This document shows positions 34,415-42,968 of a stretch of 47,907 bases of DNA, in pieces. Each line of letters begins with the position of its first letter. Position 1 is the stretch's first letter. The stretch spans positions 1 to 47,907 of the forward strand of contig JAQBTQ010000020.1 of NCBI GenBank assembly GCA_027624855.1, in the 5' to 3' direction. Origin of the DNA: Bacteroidota bacterium (lineage in GTDB: Bacteria; Bacteroidota; Bacteroidia; Flavobacteriales_D; Sanyastnellaceae). Made by a program: the position numbers and the translations under genes. Below the pieces are notes generated by a model. The model made no database searches, was not told the DNA's origin, and was given only the letters and a program-made list of their open reading frames with translations.

Positions 34415-35479
34415 TTAGTCTTTTACGAATGGATACCCTTCCGTCTTGTACACATCTTCGTAGAGCTCGCTTGCATCTGGATATGGGCTTTCCTCTGCAA
34501 AAGCAATGGATTCCTCTACTTGTGCTTTCACCTCTTTCTCAACCGCCTTGAGCTCTTCTGCAGTATTCCAGCCTTGCTCAATGAGCACCTGTCGAACATA
34601 TTCGATTGGATCTTTCTCCTGGTATTCACTTAATTCCTCTTTCGTTCTGTACTTCTGAGGATCAGACATGGAGTGGCCTTTGTAACGGTAGGTTTGGATG
34701 TCAAGCAATGTTGGTCCATCGCCTTTCCGAGCGCGTTGCGCAGCCTCTTTGACAGCGTCATGAACTGCTTCAGGACTCATTCCGTCAACGGTTGCTGAAG
34801 GCATTTTGTAACTCGCTCCCAAAACCTCTAAATCTGTGACATTCGATGTGCGCTCCACCGAAGTACCCATGGCGTATTTGTTATTTTCAACGATGAAAAT
34901 CACTGGTAACTTCCATGTCATGGCCATGTTAAAGGTTTCATGGAGAATTCCCTGACGCGCCGCACCGTCCCCAAAGAAGCACAGCGTAACATGGTCTTCA
35001 TTCCGATACTTGTCTGCGAATGCAATGCCCGCTCCCAGTCCAATTTGTCCTCCTACAATTCCATGACCACCAAAAAGGTTGCGTTCTTTGTCAAACATGT
35101 GCATGGAACCTCCTTTTCCTTTGCTGGTTCCGGTCTTGCGACCATACAATTCTGCCATGACATATTTGGGGTCTGTGCCGAGAACGAGTGGATGGGCGTG
35201 ATCACGATAAGCCGTAATCATTCGGTCAGTTGGACGTACGGCTTCAGAAATTCCTGCAAGGATTGCTTCTTGTCCAATGTACAAATGGCAAAATCCACCA
35301 AATTTTTGCTGGATGTATAGCTGTCCGCAGCGTTCTTCGAACTTCCGCATCAAGTACATGTCGCGAAACCATCGCTGGTAAACTGCTTTCGCATGCGGCA
35401 TGGTTTTCGCCGCTGCAGGGGCCTTCTTCGCCAATTTTGCCTTGGCTTTAGGCCGAGTAGTAGGTGTGCTTGTCGACAT
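34415..35479 (-). CDS. pdhA: Pyruvate dehydrogenase E1 component, alpha subunit
   Basis: A thiamine-diphosphate-dependent decarboxylase subunit. The TPP motif spans FFGDGAARQGILHETFNMA to VENNKYAMGT. GGHGIVGGQIGLGAGIAFADKY precedes it, and RYKGHSMSDPQKYRTKEE holds the regulatory and phosphorylation-loop residues. The first 25 residues are an unusual Ala/Lys/Thr-rich basic tail (TRPKAKAKLAKKAPAAAK) that is not part of the fold. Length 354. A TATATTTG box (35508-35501) lies 21 bases before ATG 35479, so the pdhA-pdhC transcript starts here and has a short leader. Confidence 0.95.
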   Translation of the reverse strand: MSTSTPTTRPKAKAKLAKKAPAAAKTMPHAKAVYQRWFRDMYLMRKFEERCGQLYIQQKFGGFCHLYIGQEAILAGISEAVRPTDRMITAYRDHAHPLVLGTDPKYVMAELYGRKTGTSKGKGGSMHMFDKERNLFGGHGIVGGQIGLGAGIAFADKYRNEDHVTLCFFGDGAARQGILHETFNMAMTWKLPVIFIVENNKYAMGTSVERTSNVTDLEVLGASYKMPSATVDGMSPEAVHDAVKEAAQRARKGDGPTLLDIQTYRYKGHSMSDPQKYRTKEELSEYQEKDPIEYVRQVLIEQGWNTAEELKAVEKEVKAQVEESIAFAEESPYPDASELYEDVYKTEGYPFVKD

Positions 35480-35500
35480 CGTCCAAACGTTCTAGAAGTG

Positions 35501-35508
35501 CAAATATA
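35501..35508 (-). promoter_or_regulatory. -7 box of pdhA-pdhC
   Basis: TATATTTG on the minus strand fits TAnnTTTG exactly and ends 21 bases before the pdhA ATG, giving a leader of about 15 bases. Confidence 0.6.
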
Positions 35509-35564
35509 GCTTGGAGAATTAGACGATAAATGCATGCGAAAGACGAATGCAATTCTACCACGCC

Positions 35565-35643
35565 GTTAAAACGTTATATCGTGTTTTTAATACACGTTTT
35601 TTAGACTCGAATTTAGCTATGAAAGTTTTGCCTCTTCTGAGGC
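35565..35643 (+). other. AT-rich leader with weak hairpins before the VTC gene
   Basis: CGTGT, seven-base loop, ACACG (35580-35596) is followed by six T. GCCTC, TTCT, GAGGC (35630-35643) forms a second short hairpin. The first looks like a weak terminator or attenuator in the leader of the VTC gene. Stems are only 5 bp, so chance is a real alternative. The remaining 35480-35697 shows no gene. Confidence 0.3.
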
Positions 35644-35697
35644 CATTTCGTAACACACAATTCAATCTCTGCCTCAGATATTGTAAATTGCATCGCC

Positions 35698-36477
35698 TTG
35701 AATCTGCAAGACTCCCTACAAAGCCTATCGCCCATTCATCTTTCTGAAATGGAAGGCACAGAACTCATGAGTCGATTGGATCAAAAATTCTTGATTCAAT
35801 CCGATTGGATTCCGCTATTAATCAAATCTTGCAAAGACCATTACAAAATATTGGAAGTGGAAGGCGCACGTCAATCGGGTTATTCCAATCGATTCATCGA
35901 CACAAAACTGAACGATTCGTTGCACGCCCACACTAGGGGCAGAAAAATTCGATTTAAAGCGCGGATCAGACAATACGATTCGAATGGCAAATCTTTCTTA
36001 GAAATCAAAGAAAAAACGGTACAAGGAAAAACGATAAAATCCCGATTGGAACGTGGTAAAAAAGTGGATTTATTCGAAGAGCTATCCTGCGTGGAATGGG
36101 ACTTTTTGAATGAACATTATCGATACAATGAGCCCAAACTCTCGGATATTTCTTGCCACTTCAATCGCCTTACTCTCGTGTCCACCGAACGTCAAGAGCG
36201 CATTACAATTGATACCGACATTGTATTTAAGTCGAAAGAAAGGACAGAAGATCTCGGATCGTTGGCCATTGTAGAAGTCAAACAAGAAGCGATCGATCGA
36301 TTTTCACCCCTACTCGTTGCACTAAAAGCATTTCGATTTGAACATACTCCGCTTGGAAGAAGAACAAGTTTGTCCAAATATGTTCTCGGTATGTTACTTT
36401 TGAACGCTGACCTGCCTCCGAGATCGTATCGAATGGTGATGAAACGCATTCGACGGCTCAAAAACCTGATAAACTAA
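35698..36477 (+). CDS. VTC-domain protein (polyphosphate polymerase-like)
   Basis: 259 residues, matching the VTC (vacuolar transporter chaperone) domain of the triphosphate-tunnel fold. In yeast Vtc4 this domain makes polyphosphate from ATP. The tunnel's basic and acidic strands are visible: MSRLDQKFLI, GRKIRFKARIRQY, FLEIKEKTVQGKTIKSRLERG, ERITIDTDIVF, LAIVEVKQE, and the C-terminal GRRTSLSKYVLGM. The start is TTG 35698. The first ATG (35749) would cut off the segment ending SLSPIHLSEMEGTELMSRLD, which family members have. It lies 3 bases before the DUF4956 gene, a frequent partner. Polyphosphate synthesis is inference; the bacterial substrate has not been shown here. Confidence 0.82.
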   Translation: MNLQDSLQSLSPIHLSEMEGTELMSRLDQKFLIQSDWIPLLIKSCKDHYKILEVEGARQSGYSNRFIDTKLNDSLHAHTRGRKIRFKARIRQYDSNGKSFLEIKEKTVQGKTIKSRLERGKKVDLFEELSCVEWDFLNEHYRYNEPKLSDISCHFNRLTLVSTERQERITIDTDIVFKSKERTEDLGSLAIVEVKQEAIDRFSPLLVALKAFRFEHTPLGRRTSLSKYVLGMLLLNADLPPRSYRMVMKRIRRLKNLIN

Positions 36478-36480
36478 GAA

Positions 36481-37095
36481 ATGAACGAACCAACCATCCT
36501 CGAATTATTGACGTCCTTCGGAGGAAACCTCGTTTCGTGTTTGGTGCTCGTTTTAGGCATCTATCACCGAACCTCAAAGCGAAGGGACTACGTGTTTTCG
36601 TTCGTTTTGGTCTCAACCGCGGTGTTCTTGCTTTGTCACCTTTTGGTCGATGTAAAGATTGATATGGCATTTGCTCTTGGGCTATTCGCAATTTTTGGAA
36701 TCATACGCTACCGAACGGACGCCATTCCCATTCGGGAAATGACCTACTTGTTCATCTTGATTGCATTGTCTGTCCTGAATGCATTGGCTCAAGGTTCAGC
36801 AGGATGGGAAATCATCGCTGGTGCCAACGTTGCCGTTTGGAGCCTCACCTTTATCCTTGATCAGTTGTGGACCATCCGTCACATCGCAACCAAAGTCGTT
36901 ATTTATGACCGCGTGGATTTGCTCAGTGAAGGACGACGAGATGAACTCATCAAAGACTTAGAAAAGCGCACGGGCGTACAAATCACGCGCATCGAGATTG
37001 GTAAAGTCGACTTGTTGAGAGACACGGCAGTCATCAAAGTTCATTTTGATGGCGATGCCCAGCCTGGCCACTTCGAAGGCCAATCAAACCCTTAA
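36481..37095 (+). CDS. DUF4956 membrane protein, partner of the VTC protein
   Basis: 204 residues with about four membrane helices in the first 130 residues (LVSCLVLVLGIYH, YVFSFVLVSTAVFLLCHLLV, MAFALGLFAIFGIIRYRT, MTYLFILIALSVLNALA and the next). A soluble C-terminal domain follows (VDLLSEGRRDELIKDLEKRTG, VDLLRDTAVIKVHF). AIFGIIRYRTDAIPIREMTYLFI is the family hallmark. The gene begins 3 bases after the VTC stop, so they are one unit. A membrane platform or channel for the VTC product is plausible but unproven. It converges on ispF with 7 bases between stops and no terminator. Confidence 0.85.
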   Translation: MNEPTILELLTSFGGNLVSCLVLVLGIYHRTSKRRDYVFSFVLVSTAVFLLCHLLVDVKIDMAFALGLFAIFGIIRYRTDAIPIREMTYLFILIALSVLNALAQGSAGWEIIAGANVAVWSLTFILDQLWTIRHIATKVVIYDRVDLLSEGRRDELIKDLEKRTGVQITRIEIGKVDLLRDTAVIKVHFDGDAQPGHFEGQSNP

Positions 37096-37102
37096 TTTTC
37101 GC

Positions 37103-37585
37103 TCATCCCTCCTGCTCCAGGAGGACCACAGCATGGGCACTCACGCCCTCTTCTCGTCCAACGAAGCCCAATCGTTCAGTCGTTGTTGCTTTGATGCTGA
37201 TTTGGTGCATTTCGACCCCAAGCAAGCCTGCGATGCATTGGCGCATTGAATCGATGTGAGGACTGAGTTTAGGCTGTTGCAGACATACCGTACAATCGGC
37301 ATTTCCTAGCCTCCATCCTTTCGATGTGATCAAGTCGTAGGTGTGTTGCAATAGTTTTTTTGAATCGACCCCCTTGTATTTCGGATCGGTATCTGGAAAA
37401 TGATAGCCAATATCGCGAAGCGCTAAAGCGCCCAAAAAGGCATCACACAAAACGTGTAACAATACATCTGCATCGCTGTGACCTACCAGGCCATGGGTGT
37501 GTGGAATTTCAACACCTCCGAGCCAGAATGACTCATTTTCTGCTAATTGATGAACGTCGTAACCGTAACCAATGCGAAATGACAT
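37103..37585 (-). CDS. ispF: 2-C-methyl-D-erythritol 2,4-cyclodiphosphate synthase (IspF)
   Basis: IspF forms the cyclic diphosphate of the MEP isoprenoid pathway as a zinc homotrimer. From ATG 37585 it has 160 residues; a GTG at 37594 would add three. GYGYDVHQL carries the Asp and His zinc ligands. GGVEIPHTHGLVGHSDADVLLH gives the third ligand and active-site loop. DIGYHFPDTDPKYKG, then KATTTERLGFVGREEGVSAHAVV, complete the family pattern. It follows porV closely on the same strand (14 bases), so an isoprenoid enzyme rides on a secretion operon. Confidence 0.97.
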   Translation of the reverse strand: MSFRIGYGYDVHQLAENESFWLGGVEIPHTHGLVGHSDADVLLHVLCDAFLGALALRDIGYHFPDTDPKYKGVDSKKLLQHTYDLITSKGWRLGNADCTVCLQQPKLSPHIDSMRQCIAGLLGVEMHQISIKATTTERLGFVGREEGVSAHAVVLLEQEG

Positions 37586-37599
37586 GCGGCTCACAATAC

Positions 37600-38856
37600 T
37601 TATTCTTCCGACGAAGACTGGGCCAAGTCATCAAATTGCAAGCGCAAAGTGAAGCGCAACGTATTGGCTAGTGGATTTTGCTGGCGCGTTGAGATTAAAT
37701 AACTCAAATCCACCGTGAAAACCGTGTACTTGATTCCCGCTCCCAAAGTGATGAATTGACGAGCGCCTTTGGAATAATGCTCATTGAAGAAGCCCGTTCG
37801 AAAGGCGAATGCGTCATTGAATAAATACTCGACTCCACCACCGATGTTCAATTCGCGTAACTCCTCTCGGAATTGGCTCCCATCTTCAATGGTGTAAGTG
37901 CCATCATCATTGAAATTCACAATTCCCGGTGCATCATAAAAACTTTGAATCATCCCGGTGGCAACTCCCACATTGGGATCATAACCACTGATGATTTCAG
38001 AGCCGCTCTCTTGATCATAAATCGGCGTCGTTGGAACAAGGAGTTTGTTCAGGTCTGCCGTGAAAGTCAAGCTATTGTAATCGTCCATCTCGACCTTGAG
38101 GGCAGCACCGGTCTTCAAATTGGTGGGAATGAAATCCCTTTCAGCAGATTCACTGTAGCTCATTTTGGCTCCAATGTTTGAGATGTTGATGCCCCAATTA
38201 AATTCTGCATCCTTGCCTCGAAATTTGGCTCTTGGATTGGTATAAAAACCACTGATGTCGACGGCCACAGATCGCCCGGGCTTTGAATTCGCTCCCAAGA
38301 CATTGGTTCCACCTGTCAAGTTGGAATTGATGAAGCGGCCCGCAATGCCCCCGCTGAATCGATCACTCAACTTTTGGCTGTAGCCTAAATCCAAACTGAA
38401 TTCAGCAGGTTGAAAATCACGAATCGTTGTTCCTGTTTCATCAGTAAACGTGATATTTCCCAAGCTAAAATAGCGAAGTGCCCCACCCCATGCTTGACGC
38501 TTGTTGATGCGTCGAATACCTGACAAATAAGCCAAATTCATGTCGTCAACCAGGGCGCGCAACCAGGGCGCGTAAGCCAAGCTGAACTCAACTTCATTGG
38601 TCATGAAAGCCATTTTAGCTGGATTCCAATGCAAGCTGTTCCCATCAGGAGAAAGCGCTACACCAGCGTCGCCCAGTGCACCAGATCGTGAATCTGGACC
38701 AATCATCAAGAAAGGGACAGCCGTGGTGATGGTATTCAACTGAATCTGTTGTGAAACCTCGCCAGGTGTCAACTGTGCTTGCGCAGGAATGCCAAAACCC
38801 ACCAAAGCTGCCAGAGCTATGAGTCGATTCGCATGATTCTTGAACATATGCTTCAT
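37600..38856 (-). CDS. porV: T9SS outer-membrane shuttle protein PorV (LptO)
   Basis: PorV is a FadL-like outer-membrane barrel that carries T9SS cargo from the translocon to the sortase PorU. From ATG 38856 it has 418 residues, with a signal peptide ending GFGIPAQAQ. The mature start, QLNTITTAVPFLMIGPDSRSGALGDAGVALSPDGNSLHWNPAKMAF, is the strongly conserved PorV/PorQ N-terminal block. Strands alternate to the end (FTLRLQFDD). The 10 codons before 38856 are not needed. A perfect TACTTTTG box (38891-38884) 28 bases upstream, overlapping the porU 3' end region, suggests its own promoter besides readthrough from porU. Confidence 0.95.
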   Translation of the reverse strand: MKHMFKNHANRLIALAALVGFGIPAQAQLTPGEVSQQIQLNTITTAVPFLMIGPDSRSGALGDAGVALSPDGNSLHWNPAKMAFMTNEVEFSLAYAPWLRALVDDMNLAYLSGIRRINKRQAWGGALRYFSLGNITFTDETGTTIRDFQPAEFSLDLGYSQKLSDRFSGGIAGRFINSNLTGGTNVLGANSKPGRSVAVDISGFYTNPRAKFRGKDAEFNWGINISNIGAKMSYSESAERDFIPTNLKTGAALKVEMDDYNSLTFTADLNKLLVPTTPIYDQESGSEIISGYDPNVGVATGMIQSFYDAPGIVNFNDDGTYTIEDGSQFREELRELNIGGGVEYLFNDAFAFRTGFFNEHYSKGARQFITLGAGIKYTVFTVDLSYLISTRQQNPLANTLRFTLRLQFDDLAQSSSEE

Positions 38857-38883
38857 TTCGTTGTGTGTCGCGCTAATTAAACG

Positions 38884-38891
38884 CAAAAGTA
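38884..38891 (-). promoter_or_regulatory. -7 box upstream of porV
   Basis: TACTTTTG on the minus strand fits TAnnTTTG exactly and lies in the gap just after the porU stop (38902), giving porV a leader of about 20 bases. Confidence 0.5.
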
Positions 38892-38901
38892 CATCATTTG
38901 G

Positions 38902-41900
38902 TTACGGACGAAGAACGACCAATTGATCAGAATATTGCACCGGAGTACCCAAATCTGGAATCAATGTCATTCGGAAGAGGTAGACTCCTGCACTTACCTG
39001 TTCGCTACCTCCATTGGACGACGGATCCCAGGCCATTGATTGCGAACGAAACCCATCTTCATGCCATTGAGATTCCTGTCGATGAACCAAGGCGCCACGA
39101 CTTGAGAATATTTCCAGAATCATCCGCCCTTCTTGACAAGCCTGATTGTGCTCTATTGAAAACTGGAAACCCTCGGCCGATGGATTGGGGTAGGCAATCA
39201 CTTGACCAAAAGCAGCCTCAAGACTTGATGCAACAATGAAATCTACTGATGCTGATCCCTTGTTGTTTTGCACATCCCATACAACCAAGTCCAATTGATG
39301 TCTCCCCTCTTCAAGATTCTCGAAAGGATAACGCACTGTTCCACTTTGATAGGTATTCAAATCCGTTGTGTAAAACGCATTCAAAACAATGCTTTCGTCA
39401 GATTGATTATCCAAGGTGGCTTTGATGTCATGGCCAATTCCTACTCCTGAAGCGTTGATTCCTCCTTCATCAAACACGCGGGCCAAAAGCCAAGGATTTT
39501 CATCCGTCAAACCACCGGATTGAAACGTGGTGTCATTCAGGAACAATCGCACATATGGAGGCGTATCATCAATCTCGAAACCTTCTGCAACTCCCCCAAT
39601 GACCAACGACTGAGTCGACCCGTGAGCGTCCGTTGAATCCGAAACCGCATATGCGCTGATTCGTCCCGCCCCAAAACTGTAATCAATGTCACGCGGTACA
39701 ATGAATTCAAATTCAAATTCCCCTTCAACTACGCTTGCAACCCCCCGAAACAAGACATTACGAAAGACTTCAAAAGTGTGTGGATTGGGCGCATCGTCGT
39801 TATTCAATGTTGTGATTTGCGACCGCTTGTCAAAAACCTGGGCGTGCACAATGCCATTGAAGTCTTGGATGATGTTTCCGAAATCATCGGTCACAATCCC
39901 TTTGATTGTTGCTGTTTCCAGTGCATTCAGGGTGTCGGGAACTTCGGTGAAGACCACCTGATTTTCAGGATAATTCAACCGCAATGCCACATCACCAAGC
40001 AAAGAGAAATTCCGCTTGTTGCTGCTATTTGATACCTGAGGATCATTCTTGGTGACCCGCGCGATGTCACCTAGACGCAACGGCACGGCGCCTGTGTCTT
40101 GCAAGGCGATGTCATAAAAAGCACGATTCAATTGTTGATTTGAGCCACTGAAAACAACTCGGGTAGTCGTGAGCATAGCGATGGCACCCCCTTTCGGATT
40201 GAGTACCATCATTTCGCCTGCCGAGTCGACATCTGGATCATCAAATCGCGCTAACTCACAAGTTGCCGTCATAAAGAGCGGCATTCGTTCCAGATTATCC
40301 CATTCTTGAATCGTCGTTGTGTTGAGAATGCGTTCATGCGACCATCCGCGCTCGCCTCCATGACCGATGTAATTGACAATCAACGCCCCGTCTTGCACTT
40401 GGCGATCAATTTCTGCTTGGGCTTCTGGATAACGCTCACCTCCTGGCGTGCTTTCTTGCGGGTAGGCATCCAAATAAATCTTGGTCACGTCATACGCTGG
40501 ATGATTTTCCGCAAGCGTTTGTGCATGCTCATCTGAATTGACCATGTGTTCAATCTCCGTTGGCCCTCCATTTCCATCCATGTCATCCGAAACAAAGCAA
40601 ATTCGATTTCTCCATGTTCCGTTATCTCCATTCGATTCATCAAGGCAACCCGATGGCAATGGTGAGGACGATGGGTGTTGCAAATAAGCTTCAATCTTAT
40701 CAACCGCAGCGTTCGCCTCAGTCAAAGAGGAACAGGGAATGCGCCCAACTCCAATGGCCAATTTATCGCCGATGCCTTCGCCATATTGATCCTCAAGGAA
40801 TCCGAAGTAGTCATCACTGACATAGCTTCCAGTTGGGCTGACCGAATTCTCACTTTGATAGGTGATGACGTAGGGAGAGGCCTCTAAATTCAGTCGATTC
40901 GCAAATGTGCCGTCACCAAAAAGTTGCAAATATTTCGGGGGCGCCCCTCCGGAATCGATGGCGCGATCCCACAGCATCATCATCAGCATTTTAATTGCAG
41001 TCGGATCTACGCTTCCGCTCGAAAACTCATCGAACACTGCGCGTTGGGTAGTCAATAACACCTGCAATCCTTCGTCGGCGTGAATTGCTGCCAACCGCTG
41101 AGCAGCTTCCATGTATGCGGGTCGGGTGATGATCACCAAATCCGCTTGCACGACTCCATGGAGATTGCTCGGTTCGACTAGGGCATGAAAAGTAGGCGAT
41201 GGAAAGGTTTGGGGGGTGAACACTATGAATCGGCGCGTGGTGTCGGCAAACGATTTCCAGTTGATTCCCACATCCGAGCTTTCAAGCTCCATTTGAATCG
41301 GTTGAGAAGGCAATGTGACATCCCACACCTCCACGCTTGCATCGTTACTTGTAACATGGTATTCCGAGACGAAACCTTGATTCGAAACGGACTGAAAATC
41401 CAACCAACCCTCGGACATTTTCAGGAAACACTCCTGCTCCATGAGCAAGTAATCCAACCATCCAATGGCTCCTTCTGCGGCCGGCGTGAATGAAACATTT
41501 ACTTGAATCATGGCGTCCTCTGCTTCAATCCCCTCAGCCGTTGCAGCACTTCCAGTTGAAGATCCAGAAGCGAGGTTGGCTACGTTGCTCGTAGAAGTTG
41601 AGCTTGTTGATGAAGGTGACGTTTCAAAATTGATGGCCCCTGCGTTTAAAGTGAAGGTGCTGGCCGAGCCCATAGATTGCGCAGCAACGCGCATCTTCAG
41701 TTTTGCTGTTGATTCCGTAGCAAATGGGGTGCTAAAATTGAAAGAACGTGACGTGATGGCACCAAAGGACTCGCCAAACCATTCCCTTCCGGAACGGTTG
41801 GGACTTTGCAGTTCTTGTTCGTGAAATTGCACGTTGGTATATCGGTCAATGAGGGTGTCCATTGGCTCTGCAAGCATTGGTTGAGTTTGCAGACGACCGA

Positions 41901-42795
41901 GCGATTCCTCGCGGTCGATGGCTAGAAAATACCAACCCTGATTCTCGTAAGCATGACGTTGATGGGTCCATTCGTTGCTGCCGGGATTCCATTGTATCTC
42001 GTCTGCCCCGAGACCCCAAAACAAAAAGGTCTCACCTTCCTCCCACGCATCATCTGAATCTCCTTGAAACTTCATTGCCACGGTTTGCAAACCAAGTGGT
42101 CTACTGGTCGCGTTGGCCATAGGGAGCATGCGCCCTCCATTTCCATACAATTGCAGTCGATTTGGATTCAAAGTGTCTGGATCAAACCCTGCCTGCACCA
42201 TCCAATCTCGATCGATTCGGTAGAGACCGTCCTGTGGAATGGACAAGCGTATGATTTGACCCTCTGCCAATTTGGATACCTCAGGCCAATTACGGGTGCG
42301 ATTGTTTATTTCATCGGTCGCAATGACGTTTTCAGTGATTTCCAAATTACCGAACACACCCGCCAGATTGACGAGTCGCTCAAATTGGCCATCACTGTCA
42401 TTCCAACGAATCAGTGGACCCATCCATTGGGCTAAGCCACGATTGCTCATCACGTTCCATCCCGTTCTGATCCGCTGATTTTGCGCTAATTCTATTTGTC
42501 GGTTGGTCAGGGACTCGGCTTCCATAAAAACCCACTGCTCACTTGAGACCAACTCAACAGCAGCATGCCAATCGACTGGAAATTCTATTTCATAAACTGC
42601 CCAAGGCAGTTCATCTGGCCAATAGCCGTCACCCACGGACCACTGTCCCACAGGCGCGAGGCTTGCATCTTGAATCCAACTGACCTCAAATTCCCTTTGT
42701 ACAACCGACCCCGACGCCGATTGAGCGAAGCAGGCGAAACTCCCCTGCAACACCAGCAAAATCAATGGAACAAGTCGAAACAAATGGGGATTCAT
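38902..42795 (-). CDS. porU: T9SS sortase PorU (gingipain-like C25 peptidase)
   Basis: PorU removes T9SS sorting domains and attaches cargo at the cell surface. 1297 residues with a signal peptide (LVPLILLVLQGSFACFAQ). The peptidase C25 domain runs about 550-910. The catalytic histidine is H812 in VNYIGHGGERGWSHE and the catalytic cysteine C846 in FMTATCELARFDD, with the substrate-pocket block YFGFLEDQYG near 663. A Ser/Thr/Ala-rich low-complexity stretch lies at about 392-420 in the N-terminal region. The C-terminus has YPNPSAEGFQFSIEHNQ and AGVYLFRM, a type A sorting-like domain. It is followed by porV and ispF on the same strand, and faces the porP-like gene and gldJ. Confidence 0.95.
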   Translation of the reverse strand: MNPHLFRLVPLILLVLQGSFACFAQSASGSVVQREFEVSWIQDASLAPVGQWSVGDGYWPDELPWAVYEIEFPVDWHAAVELVSSEQWVFMEAESLTNRQIELAQNQRIRTGWNVMSNRGLAQWMGPLIRWNDSDGQFERLVNLAGVFGNLEITENVIATDEINNRTRNWPEVSKLAEGQIIRLSIPQDGLYRIDRDWMVQAGFDPDTLNPNRLQLYGNGGRMLPMANATSRPLGLQTVAMKFQGDSDDAWEEGETFLFWGLGADEIQWNPGSNEWTHQRHAYENQGWYFLAIDREESLGRLQTQPMLAEPMDTLIDRYTNVQFHEQELQSPNRSGREWFGESFGAITSRSFNFSTPFATESTAKLKMRVAAQSMGSASTFTLNAGAINFETSPSSTSSTSTSNVANLASGSSTGSAATAEGIEAEDAMIQVNVSFTPAAEGAIGWLDYLLMEQECFLKMSEGWLDFQSVSNQGFVSEYHVTSNDASVEVWDVTLPSQPIQMELESSDVGINWKSFADTTRRFIVFTPQTFPSPTFHALVEPSNLHGVVQADLVIITRPAYMEAAQRLAAIHADEGLQVLLTTQRAVFDEFSSGSVDPTAIKMLMMMLWDRAIDSGGAPPKYLQLFGDGTFANRLNLEASPYVITYQSENSVSPTGSYVSDDYFGFLEDQYGEGIGDKLAIGVGRIPCSSLTEANAAVDKIEAYLQHPSSSPLPSGCLDESNGDNGTWRNRICFVSDDMDGNGGPTEIEHMVNSDEHAQTLAENHPAYDVTKIYLDAYPQESTPGGERYPEAQAEIDRQVQDGALIVNYIGHGGERGWSHERILNTTTIQEWDNLERMPLFMTATCELARFDDPDVDSAGEMMVLNPKGGAIAMLTTTRVVFSGSNQQLNRAFYDIALQDTGAVPLRLGDIARVTKNDPQVSNSSNKRNFSLLGDVALRLNYPENQVVFTEVPDTLNALETATIKGIVTDDFGNIIQDFNGIVHAQVFDKRSQITTLNNDDAPNPHTFEVFRNVLFRGVASVVEGEFEFEFIVPRDIDYSFGAGRISAYAVSDSTDAHGSTQSLVIGGVAEGFEIDDTPPYVRLFLNDTTFQSGGLTDENPWLLARVFDEGGINASGVGIGHDIKATLDNQSDESIVLNAFYTTDLNTYQSGTVRYPFENLEEGRHQLDLVVWDVQNNKGSASVDFIVASSLEAAFGQVIAYPNPSAEGFQFSIEHNQACQEGRMILEIFSSRGALVHRQESQWHEDGFRSQSMAWDPSSNGGSEQVSAGVYLFRMTLIPDLGTPVQYSDQLVVLRP

Positions 42796-42968
42796 GTTAA
42801 ATCGGCAATCTTAAACGCGAAGTTGAGGTAAAACAGAATGCAACGCAATGGCCTAAACGTTCGTTAACCATAAATAGTATTGCACTTTCAATGTTCGGCT
42901 ATTGGCCAATTTTTCGGGCGTGCATTCGTTTTTTTATTATTCTTGTAAATTCATTGGGAACCATCTTT

